Source: Alphaproteobacteria bacterium (lineage in GTDB: Bacteria > Pseudomonadota > Alphaproteobacteria > JALRGP01). Taken from it: a stretch of 21,313 bases of DNA. This document shows positions 15,396 to 21,313 of this stretch, piece by piece; the first letter of the stretch is position 1, and every line of letters begins with the position of its first letter. The DNA lies in NCBI GenBank assembly GCA_023259685.1, contig JALRGP010000005.1, forward strand, positions 1 to 21,313, written 5' to 3'. A program made the translations under genes and the position numbers. The notes under the pieces are model-generated. The model was given only the letters and a program-made list of their open reading frames with translations. It was not told the DNA's origin and searched no databases.

Positions 15396-16053
15396 TCCCA
15401 TTGGTTTTAGGTTGGGAGTCAATCGTACCTGGGATTCCCGTTGGTTTGCCAATAAAAAAGATTATGGAAGTTTTTTTCATCAAGATCAAGAAATTCGTGA
15501 TTACATCACGAAGCGCTTTTCTGGTGCAGGAATTTCCAAAGTTGTGATTGAGCGTTTATCTAAAAAAGCACGTGTTACTATTCATGCGGCACGCCCTGGT
15601 GTGCTTATTGGTAAAAAAGGTGCGGACATTGAAACGTTAAAGAAAAAATTAACACAAATTGCACAAATTGAAGCAGGCATTAATATCATTGAGGTGAAAA
15701 AACCAGAAATTGATGCAAAGCTTGTGGCTGAAAATATTGCGCATCAAATTGAAAAGCGCGTATCTTTTAAACGTGCAATGAAAAAAGCAATGCAAACGGC
15801 ACAACGTTTTGGTGCTCTTGGGATTCGTGTTAATTGCTCAGGTCGTTTGGCCGGAGCCGAGATTGCACGTATGGAATGGTATCGTGAAGGGCAGGTTCCT
15901 TTACACACTCTTCGTTCTGATATAGAATATTCCTTAGGTGTAGCCAAGACAACTTATGGAACCATTGGTATCAAAGTTTGGATCTATAAAGGCCAAATTA
16001 AAGAGCACAATCCAATGGCTCATGATATTCGTAAAGGAGATCAGAAATGTTAA
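15379..16053 (+). CDS. rpsC: Small subunit ribosomal protein S3
   Basis: 30S protein at the mRNA entry channel, with helicase activity together with S4. It has 224 residues. MGQKVNPIGFRLGVNRTWDS, the KH-domain loop GKKGADIETLKKKL and INCSGRLAGAEIAR-like VNCSGRLAGAEIAR are present. GAGGTGAAAG before the ATG lies inside rplV. The last seven bases overlap rplP. Confidence 0.98.
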   Translation: MGQKVNPIGFRLGVNRTWDSRWFANKKDYGSFFHQDQEIRDYITKRFSGAGISKVVIERLSKKARVTIHAARPGVLIGKKGADIETLKKKLTQIAQIEAGINIIEVKKPEIDAKLVAENIAHQIEKRVSFKRAMKKAMQTAQRFGALGIRVNCSGRLAGAEIARMEWYREGQVPLHTLRSDIEYSLGVAKTTYGTIGIKVWIYKGQIKEHNPMAHDIRKGDQKC

Positions 16054-16460
16054 GCCCGAAGAAGACAAAATTCAGAAAAGCTTTTAAAGGACGTATTCAT
16101 GGAATTGCGACGTCTGGATATGAAGTTGCGTTTGGTGCCTATGGTTTAAAAGCTTTGGAACCAGAGCGTATTACCGCACGTCAAATCGAATCAGCGCGTC
16201 GTGCGATTACACGTCACATGCGTCGTGTTGGAAAAGTATGGATTCGTATTTTCCCAGATGTTCCTGTATCAAGAAAACCTGCTGAGGTTCGTATGGGAAG
16301 TGGAAAAGGTTCTCCAGAATTTTGGGTTTGTCGTGTCAAACCTGGTAAGATAATGTTTGAGTTAGATGGTGTCAGTTTGGATGTGGCGAAAAAAGCTTTT
16401 GAATTAGCTGCAGAAAAATTGCCAATAAAAACCAAGTTTGTGACACGTGGAGTAAGTTAA
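16047..16460 (+). CDS. rplP: Large subunit ribosomal protein L16
   Basis: 50S protein near the A and P sites. It has 137 residues, the usual length. MLSPKKTKFRKAFKGR, ITARQIESARRAITRHMRR and VRMGSGKGSPEFWVCRVKPG are conserved. AAGGAG lies in the end of rpsC. rpmC begins one base after its stop. Confidence 0.98.
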   Translation: MLSPKKTKFRKAFKGRIHGIATSGYEVAFGAYGLKALEPERITARQIESARRAITRHMRRVGKVWIRIFPDVPVSRKPAEVRMGSGKGSPEFWVCRVKPGKIMFELDGVSLDVAKKAFELAAEKLPIKTKFVTRGVS

Positions 16461-16461
16461 C

Positions 16462-16674
16462 ATGAAATTTAAAGATTTATCTGGAAAAAGCACACAAGAT
16501 TTGTATCAAATCATTGGTGATTTAAAAAGAGAGTTATTTAATATACGTATTTTGAAAGGAACAGGACAAGCTGAAGCAGCTGGTTCGACTTCAAAAGTTC
16601 GAATGATTCGTCGTGATATTGCGCGCGTTCAAACGGCCCTTTCTGCAAATCGTTTAAAAAAGGAGATTAATTAA
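16462..16674 (+). CDS. rpmC: Large subunit ribosomal protein L29
   Basis: Small two-helix 50S protein near the tunnel exit. It has 70 residues. The helix LYQIIGDLKRELFNIRILKGTGQ and RMIRRDIARVQTAL are recognisable. It is set one base after rplP and abuts rpsQ with no gap; AAAGGAG for rpsQ lies in its last codons. Confidence 0.96.
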   Translation: MKFKDLSGKSTQDLYQIIGDLKRELFNIRILKGTGQAEAAGSTSKVRMIRRDIARVQTALSANRLKKEIN

Positions 16675-16920
16675 ATGCCACGTCGGGTATTAGAAGGTGT
16701 AGTTGTTAGTGATAAAGCTGATAAAACTGCAGTGGTTCGTGTGGAGCGTAGAGAAATGCATCCTGTGTATAAAAAATACATTAAGTTGCATAAAAAATAT
16801 GCGGCGCATGACCCAGAAAATAAATGTAAAATTGGACAAAAGGTCGAAATCGTGGAAGTGGCACCCGTTTCGAAAACAAAAAAATGGTTGGTCCGCTTTT
16901 TGTCTGAAGAAAAAAATTAG
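16675..16920 (+). CDS. rpsQ: Small subunit ribosomal protein S17
   Basis: Primary 16S-binding protein with an OB fold. It has 81 residues. MPRRVLEGVVVSDKADKTAVV, the HPVYKKYIKLHKKYAAHD core and VEVAPVSKTKKWLV are standard. It starts directly after the rpmC stop. The 18-base gap to rplN is the second-largest inside the superoperon and marks the S10/spc junction. Confidence 0.97.
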   Translation: MPRRVLEGVVVSDKADKTAVVRVERREMHPVYKKYIKLHKKYAAHDPENKCKIGQKVEIVEVAPVSKTKKWLVRFLSEEKN

Positions 16921-16938
16921 TTTAACGGAGACGTAATT

Positions 16939-17307
16939 ATGATTCAAGTTGAAACACGCCTTGAGGTGGCGGATAACTCAGGGGCTCGTGAATTGATGTG
17001 TATTAAGGTGCTTGGGGGATCCAAGCGTCGTTATGCAAGTGTTGGAGATGTGATAGTCGTGTCAATTAAAGACGCGCTACCAAAAGGAAAAATTAAAAAG
17101 GGAGAAGTGCAACGTGCGGTCATCGTGCGTACACGTCAACCGGTACGTCGTAGTGATGGTTCTACGATCCAATTTGACACAAATGCAGCTGTGCTCATTA
17201 ATAAACAAGGCGAGCCTATTGGGAGTCGTATATTTGGTCCGGTCACACGTGAGTTACGTGGTGCGGGCTACATGAAAATTATTTCACTTGCGCCGGAGGT
17301 TTTATAA
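16939..17307 (+). CDS. rplN: Large subunit ribosomal protein L14
   Basis: 50S protein at the subunit interface. It has 122 residues, exactly the family length. MIQVETRLEVADNSGARELMCIKVLGGS (first 28 residues, in part), the GDVIVVSIKDALP segment and SRIFGPVTRELR are present. ACGGAGA precedes the ATG. First gene of the spc part. Confidence 0.98.
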   Translation: MIQVETRLEVADNSGARELMCIKVLGGSKRRYASVGDVIVVSIKDALPKGKIKKGEVQRAVIVRTRQPVRRSDGSTIQFDTNAAVLINKQGEPIGSRIFGPVTRELRGAGYMKIISLAPEVL

Positions 17308-17661
17308 ATGACACAGCCAAGATTTAAAGTGAAACGTGGTGACTTTGTTCAGGTAACCACGGGTAAGGATAAAGGAAAACGTGGTGTGGTAACCAAGGTT
17401 GATCTTGATGCAGCGCGCGTCATTATCCAAGGTTTGGGCCAATATGTTCGTCATATTCGCCCCAGTATGCAAGCACCGGAAGGAAAATTGGAAAAACAGC
17501 ACTCCTATCATATCTCTAATGTGGTTTTGGTGAACCAAAACACCAATGCGATTGAAAAGGTTGGTTATAAAATTGATGAAAATGGACAAAAAATCAGGTT
17601 TTTCAAAAAAAGCCAAGATTTGGTTCCTGTATCAACTGACCATATTAAGAAAAGAGGCTAA
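17308..17661 (+). CDS. rplX: Large subunit ribosomal protein L24
   Basis: Assembly-initiator protein of the 50S subunit. It has 117 residues, about ten more than E. coli. The KOW motif VKRGDFVQVTTGKDKGKRG near residues 7-25 and the later HSYHISNVVLVNQ fit. It starts directly after the rplN stop with GGAGG in the last rplN codons. Confidence 0.97.
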   Translation: MTQPRFKVKRGDFVQVTTGKDKGKRGVVTKVDLDAARVIIQGLGQYVRHIRPSMQAPEGKLEKQHSYHISNVVLVNQNTNAIEKVGYKIDENGQKIRFFKKSQDLVPVSTDHIKKRG

Positions 17662-17663
17662 GA

Positions 17664-18203
17664 ATGAGTTATACGAAAACACTATATGATACCCACATTA
17701 AGCAGCAGCTGATGAAGGATTTGAATATGACAAATCCTTTTAGGGTGCCTCGGGTTGAAAAAATTGTTTTGAATATGTGTGTGAAAGAAGCAATTCAAGA
17801 CAGTAAAAAATTACAATCTGCCGTTGATGATTTAACATTAATTGCTGGTCAAAAGCCGGTGATTACAACGGCAAAAAAATCGATTGCAGGATTTAAACTT
17901 CGTGAAGGAATGAAGATTGGTGCAAAAGTCACCCTTCGTAAAGCCAGAATGTACGAATTCTTGGATCGTTTAATTAACATCGCATTGCCACGCGTTCGAG
18001 ATTTTAGAGGGTTGTCCCATAAAAGTTTTGATGGACGTGGAAACTATGCATTTGGTATTAAAGAACAAATCATTTTCCCTGAAATTAACTATGATAAAGT
18101 AGATAAAATTAGAGGATTTGATGTGATTATTTGTACATCTGCACATGATGATAAAGAAGCATTGGCTTTGTTAAAAGCCTTAAATCTACCAATAAAGGGA
18201 TAA
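17664..18203 (+). CDS. rplE: Large subunit ribosomal protein L5
   Basis: 50S protein that binds 5S rRNA. It has 179 residues, the E. coli length. NPFRVPRVEKIVLNM, GQKPVITTAKKSIAGFKLREG and FRGLSHKSFDGRGNYAFGI are conserved. It lies two bases after rplX with AAGAGG before it. Confidence 0.98.
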   Translation: MSYTKTLYDTHIKQQLMKDLNMTNPFRVPRVEKIVLNMCVKEAIQDSKKLQSAVDDLTLIAGQKPVITTAKKSIAGFKLREGMKIGAKVTLRKARMYEFLDRLINIALPRVRDFRGLSHKSFDGRGNYAFGIKEQIIFPEINYDKVDKIRGFDVIICTSAHDDKEALALLKALNLPIKG

Positions 18204-18205
18204 AG

Positions 18206-18511
18206 ATGGCACGTTTAAGTTCTATTCATAAAAATAAACATCGTGTACGATTGGCGGCAAGAAAAGAAGCGACCAGACGTGCACTAAAAGATGTTGTCAT
18301 GAATCGTTCCTTATCATTTGAGGAACGTATTGTTGCAACACAAAAATTGGCGAGAATGCCTCGTAATTCGTCCAAAGTCAGAATTCGTAATCGTTGCGAA
18401 TTAACCGGACGTTCCAGAGGGTATTATCGTTTTTTCAAAATATCACGTATTGAATTACGTCGTTTAGCAAATAGCGGGCAATTACCCGGTGTTGTAAAGG
18501 CAAGTTGGTGA
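18206..18511 (+). CDS. rpsN: Small subunit ribosomal protein S14 (long, zinc-free type)
   Basis: 30S head protein. At 101 residues and with no CxxC pairs, it is the long form without a zinc ribbon, common in proteobacteria. LARMPRNSSKVRIRNRCELTGRSRGYYRFF (part of residues 48-77) and the ending LPGVVKASW are diagnostic. AAAGGGATAAAG precedes the start. Confidence 0.98.
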   Translation: MARLSSIHKNKHRVRLAARKEATRRALKDVVMNRSLSFEERIVATQKLARMPRNSSKVRIRNRCELTGRSRGYYRFFKISRIELRRLANSGQLPGVVKASW

Positions 18512-18515
18512 GAGC

Positions 18516-18914
18516 ATGAGTTTATCTGATTTTATTGGCGATTGCCTCACACGTGTGAGAAACGCTCAGATGGCACGTCACGAAACCGTACGTATGCCAT
18601 ATTCAAAAATAGTCTATTCAATTATGACTGTGTTGGCCGAAGAAGGGTATGTTCAAAATGTTGAAAGCGTCCAAAACGACAATGGTTTTGGAGAATTGGT
18701 TGTTGGGCTGAAATATATGCACGGTCAACCTGTTATTCAACATTTAAAGCGCATATCAAAACCAGGACGTCGTGTCTATTCACCGATTAAAAAATTGTCA
18801 TTTGTTTCCAATGGTTTGGGAATGACAATTTTATCAACCAATCAAGGGATCATGACGGATGCAAATGCACGTCGTCGCGGTGTTGGCGGCGAAGTCGTTT
18901 GCACAGTATTTTAG
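18516..18914 (+). CDS. rpsH: Small subunit ribosomal protein S8
   Basis: 16S-binding assembly protein, in E. coli the repressor of the spc operon. It has 132 residues. DFIGDCLTRVRNAQMARH, KPGRRVYSPIKKL, LGMTILSTNQGIMTDANAR and GGEVVCTVF are standard. The weak ribosome-binding sequence (GGTGAGAG) spans the rpsN stop. I could not identify the S8 operator at the rplE start by eye. Confidence 0.97.
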   Translation: MSLSDFIGDCLTRVRNAQMARHETVRMPYSKIVYSIMTVLAEEGYVQNVESVQNDNGFGELVVGLKYMHGQPVIQHLKRISKPGRRVYSPIKKLSFVSNGLGMTILSTNQGIMTDANARRRGVGGEVVCTVF

Positions 18915-18923
18915 GAGTTTGTT

Positions 18924-19457
18924 ATGTCACGTGTTGGTAAACATGAAATTAAAATTCCATCATCTGTTCAATTGAAAGTTGATGGACGGCATTTAGAGTT
19001 TTCTGCCAAAGGCATTGTTGAATCCTACCAGGTGAGTGATTCTTTGGTTTTGGAAAGAACAGAAGGGGGGATTAAATTAACCCCTTTAAATGATACACGA
19101 TTTGCCAGGTCCATTTGGGGCACAACGCAACGTAATTTATCCAATATCGTTCATGGTTTGACGACTGGATTTTCTACGTCTTTGGATTTAGTTGGTGTTG
19201 GTTATCGTGCTGCTGTGAATGGTAATAAATTAACAATGCAATTAGGTTTTAGCCATGATGTGGTGTTTGAGATTCCTCAGCACATCACTATTAAGTGTGA
19301 AAAACCGACAAATATTGTTGTATCTGGTCATAACAAACAGCAGGTCAATCAAATTTGTGCCTATTTAAGAACGCATCGTCCACCAGAGCCGTATAAAGGT
19401 AAAGGTGTGATCCGTTCTGGTGAATTTGTGGTTCGTAAAGAAGGGAAAAAGAAATAA
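18924..19457 (+). CDS. rplF: Large subunit ribosomal protein L6
   Basis: 50S protein near the sarcin-ricin loop and GTPase site. It has 177 residues. MSRVGKHEIKIPSSVQ, GVGYRAAVNGNKLTMQLGFSH and the ending RPPEPYKGKGVIRSGEFVVRKEG (in part) fit well. TAGGAG precedes it. Its final AAGGGAAAAAG codons serve as the ribosome-binding site of rplR. Confidence 0.98.
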   Translation: MSRVGKHEIKIPSSVQLKVDGRHLEFSAKGIVESYQVSDSLVLERTEGGIKLTPLNDTRFARSIWGTTQRNLSNIVHGLTTGFSTSLDLVGVGYRAAVNGNKLTMQLGFSHDVVFEIPQHITIKCEKPTNIVVSGHNKQQVNQICAYLRTHRPPEPYKGKGVIRSGEFVVRKEGKKK

Positions 19458-19458
19458 A

Positions 19459-19824
19459 ATGTTAAAAGAAAAACGTTTGCACGAGCGCCGCAAAGAGCGC
19501 TTGCGTTATAAATTACGCTTATCGAATAAGGCAGGGCGCCCTCGTCTGTGTATTCATCGCACGAACATGCATATGTATGCTCAGATTGTTGATGATAAGA
19601 CTGGATCTGTGTTAGCGATGGCATCCACAATGGAAAAAGATTTAAAAGATCATTTGAAAAATGGTGGTAATAAAGCCGCTGCAGAAATTATTGGAAAACG
19701 TATTGCTGAAAAAGCTACACAAAAGGGGATCAAACAAGTTGTATTTGATCGCTCTGGATTTTTGTTCCACGGACGCGTTAAAGCTTTAGCTGACCAAGCA
19801 AAGCAGCATGGCCTTGAATTCTAA
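19459..19824 (+). CDS. rplR: Large subunit ribosomal protein L18
   Basis: 5S rRNA-binding 50S protein. I start it at ATG 19459, one base past the rplF stop, giving 121 residues and the normal MLKEKRLHERRKERLRYKL opening. An in-frame ATG at 19420 lies inside rplF and would add 13 unrelated residues. RPRLCIHRTNMHMYAQIVDD and VVFDRSGFLFHGRVKALAD are conserved. Confidence 0.97.
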   Translation: MLKEKRLHERRKERLRYKLRLSNKAGRPRLCIHRTNMHMYAQIVDDKTGSVLAMASTMEKDLKDHLKNGGNKAAAEIIGKRIAEKATQKGIKQVVFDRSGFLFHGRVKALADQAKQHGLEF

Positions 19825-19834
19825 AGGAGTAAAT

Positions 19835-20464
19835 ATGGCTGAAGAAAAAAAAAGAAAAAGACGTTCTAAAGAGGATCAGTCTGATAGACGTCAAAAAGAA
19901 GAGCAACTGATCGAAAAGCTGATTACGGTTCGTCGTGTGACCAAGGTTGTGAAAGGTGGTAAAAATATGCGCTTTTCAGCTTTGGTTGTGGTTGGCGACG
20001 GTAAGGGGCGCGTAGGCTATGCGAATGGTAAAGCCCGCGAAGTTCCCGATGCTATGAGAAAGGCTTCTGATCGTGCTCGTAAAAATATGATTCGTGTGCC
20101 TTTAAAATCAGGGCGGACCCTTCATCATGATGTGGTCAAAAGTGTTGGTGCAGCCAAAGTTTACCTTCGCTCTGCCTCTGCTGGTACCGGTGTGATTGCT
20201 GGTGGTGCGATGCGTTCTATTTTTGAAGCATTGGGTGTTCATGATATCGTCAGTAAATCTGTTGGTACGTCCAATTATCACAATACGGTTCGTGCGACCT
20301 TTGAAGCGCTTCAAAGTGTCCAATCTCCCCGTTTTGTGGCATCTAAATTGGGTAAGAAAGTATCAGACATACTTGGTCGCCGCGGTTCAATGAAGTCAAT
20401 GGATCAAGATCAATCAATGGATGTATCCGATGCATCTGATGTGAACGAGACGGAAGGTGAATAA
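19835..20464 (+). CDS. rpsE: Small subunit ribosomal protein S5, with an acidic Ser/Asp-rich tail
   Basis: 30S protein involved in decoding accuracy and mRNA unwinding. I start it at ATG 19835 after AAAGGAG, giving 209 residues; an in-frame ATG at 19808 lies inside rplR and lacks such a site. The core runs from LIEKLITVRRVTKVVKGGK through VGDGKGRVGYANGKAREVP to GTSNYHNTVRATFEAL. After the normal end the protein goes on for about 25 residues rich in Met, Asp and Ser (SMDQDQSMDVSDASDVNETE), and the N terminus has an added lysine/arginine stretch (EEKKRKRRSKEDQ). E. coli S5 has 167 residues. Confidence 0.97.
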   Translation: MAEEKKRKRRSKEDQSDRRQKEEQLIEKLITVRRVTKVVKGGKNMRFSALVVVGDGKGRVGYANGKAREVPDAMRKASDRARKNMIRVPLKSGRTLHHDVVKSVGAAKVYLRSASAGTGVIAGGAMRSIFEALGVHDIVSKSVGTSNYHNTVRATFEALQSVQSPRFVASKLGKKVSDILGRRGSMKSMDQDQSMDVSDASDVNETEGE

Positions 20465-20652
20465 TGAGTAAAAAAACAATTACCATTCAACAGTACGGCA
20501 GCCCTATTCGTTGCCCTGAGCTCCAACGACTTCATTTAAAAGGTCTAGGTCTTGGTAAAATGCACAAAATCAGGGTGTTGGAAGATACCCCGAGTGTGCG
20601 AGGATTAATCAAAAAACTTCCCCATTTGGTGAAGGTTATTAAGGAGGATTAA
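20464..20652 (+). CDS. rpmD: Large subunit ribosomal protein L30
   Basis: Small 50S protein of 62 residues, present in only part of bacteria. ITIQQYGSPIRCPELQRLHL and GLGLGKMHKIRVLEDTPSVRG are typical. Start and stop each overlap the neighbouring gene by one base (TAATG at both ends), so rpsE, rpmD and rplO are translationally chained. AAGGAGG for rplO lies near its stop. Confidence 0.97.
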   Translation: MSKKTITIQQYGSPIRCPELQRLHLKGLGLGKMHKIRVLEDTPSVRGLIKKLPHLVKVIKED

Positions 20653-21155
20653 TGATGGAATTAACGTTAAATACAATCCGTGATAACCGTGGTGCCAGAC
20701 GTAAACCAAAGGTCTTGGGCCGTGGTATCGGCAGTGGCCTTGGTAAAACTTGTGGTCGTGGTGGAAAAGGACAAACAGCCCGTAGCGGTGTATCCTTGAA
20801 CGGATTCGAAGGTGGTCAAAACCCGATCTACCGTCGTTTGCCAAAACGTGGATTTAAAAATATCCATGCGGCCAATTTATTAGAGATGAGCTTGGCAAGC
20901 TTGGTTTATTTTGCGCAAAAACATAATATTGATGAAAAAACAGTCATCGATCTATCGTTGTTGCGCCAGTTGGACAAAGCACGTGTTGCCCACGAAGGAC
21001 TCAGTGTTTTTGGTGTTGCCGAGTGTCCACGTGCGATGACAATTGTCGTCGACCGCATCAGTAAATCTGCGAAAGATCTCATTGAAAAAGCAGGTGGATC
21101 CGTGACCGTTCTTGAGAAAAAAGACAATTCTAAGAAAAAGAAAGAAGACGCATAA
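20652..21155 (+). CDS. rplO: Large subunit ribosomal protein L15
   Basis: Late 50S assembly protein. The Gly/Arg-rich N-terminal extension that threads into 23S rRNA (LGRGIGSGLGKTCGRGGKGQ) and GFEGGQNPIYRRLPKRGFKN are standard. It has 167 residues against about 144 in E. coli, with a Lys-rich tail (KKDNSKKKKEDA). Two ATG codons lie in a row at 20652 and 20655; the first overlaps the rpmD stop and has AAGGAGG well placed. It is the last gene before a terminator; secY does not follow directly. Confidence 0.97.
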   Translation: MMELTLNTIRDNRGARRKPKVLGRGIGSGLGKTCGRGGKGQTARSGVSLNGFEGGQNPIYRRLPKRGFKNIHAANLLEMSLASLVYFAQKHNIDEKTVIDLSLLRQLDKARVAHEGLSVFGVAECPRAMTIVVDRISKSAKDLIEKAGGSVTVLEKKDNSKKKKEDA

Positions 21156-21181
21156 ATACACCACATTTAAGTTGATCACGA

Positions 21182-21209
21182 AAGCCAGGCATTGACCTGG
21201 CTTTTTTTT
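21182..21209 (+). terminator. Intrinsic terminator after rplO
   Basis: AAGCCAGG (21182-21189) pairs with CCTGGCTT (21196-21203) around a six-base loop, followed by a run of T to 21209. This is a textbook Rho-independent terminator, 26 bases after the rplO stop, and closes the superoperon. Confidence 0.9.
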
Positions 21210-21313
21210 GTCATAAAATAATAATGTGTGAATTAATAGACTTCCTGCAAAACAGGATTATTGCTAATATAAACAAAGTTTTTAAATCAAATTTGTTTAA
21301 AAGATGGAAAAGA
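21210..21313. other. Intergenic tail at the window end
   Basis: This AT-rich stretch has a small CCTG/CAGG hairpin (21244-21254) and no clear promoter boxes at normal spacing. An ATG at 21304 begins ATGGAAAAG and may open the next gene, but only three codons are visible and no Shine-Dalgarno sequence precedes it. It cannot be identified from the window. Confidence 0.4.

Noticed and set aside
19420..19458. Upstream in-frame start for rplR
   Set aside because: It lies within the end of rplF and adds residues not found in L18; 19459 gives the usual N terminus.
19808..19834. Upstream in-frame start for rpsE
   Set aside because: It overlaps rplR and has no ribosome-binding site; 19835 follows AAAGGAG.
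21304..21313. Start of secY at the window end
   Set aside because: Only three codons are visible and they show nothing specific to SecY.

Overview
This AT-rich window comes from an alphaproteobacterium. The clearest evidence is a full-length CckA hybrid histidine kinase, the top of the alphaproteobacterial CckA-ChpT-CtrA phosphorelay, together with proteobacterial-type ribosomal proteins, EF-G and EF-Tu. The high A+T, interspersed repeats and a partly decayed gene end would suit a host-associated lineage of the Holosporales/Rickettsiales kind. That placement is inference, and I cannot name a genus.

Layout. (1) 1-189 holds the first copy (A) of a long non-coding direct repeat. (2) 198-3281, minus strand, is a tight four-gene unit read fabI -> cysteine desulfurase -> ruvX -> ubiA-like prenyltransferase, with a good promoter at 3307-3336. 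The ubiA end is probably frameshifted and abuts repeat A. (3) 3282-3504 is a divergent regulatory region with a short third copy (C) of the repeat core. (4) 3505-7327, plus strand, is cckA followed one base later by an MshL-type secretin lipoprotein. (5) 7328-7783 is a 456-bp gap without genes. It contains a MITE-like inverted-repeat element just after the secretin stop, the second long repeat copy (B), and the rpsL promoter. (6) 7784-21155 is an uninterrupted str + S10 + spc superoperon of 24 genes: rpsL, rpsG, fusA, tuf, rpsJ, rplC, rplD, rplW, rplB, rpsS, rplV, rpsC, rplP, rpmC, rpsQ, rplN, rplX, rplE, rpsN, rpsH, rplF, rplR, rpsE, rpmD and rplO (25 counting both ends). Gaps are at most 21 bp and several genes overlap. 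(7) A strong intrinsic terminator follows rplO, so secY is not joined directly to the operon as it usually is.

The ribosomal region is ordinary. The interesting part is the left third. A roughly 7.5-kb block carrying unrelated housekeeping and signalling genes is bracketed by two long direct repeats and sits where rpoBC or other beta-operon genes often precede rpsL. All three repeat copies carry a dyad of the form TTAA-N7-TTAA (one copy has a single mismatch), which is the consensus spacing of the CtrA response regulator. One of these lies upstream of cckA itself. Copy A also has a G-quadruplex-type run. None of these functional readings is proven; each can be tested by a genome-wide repeat search and by looking for ctrA/chpT in the genome.
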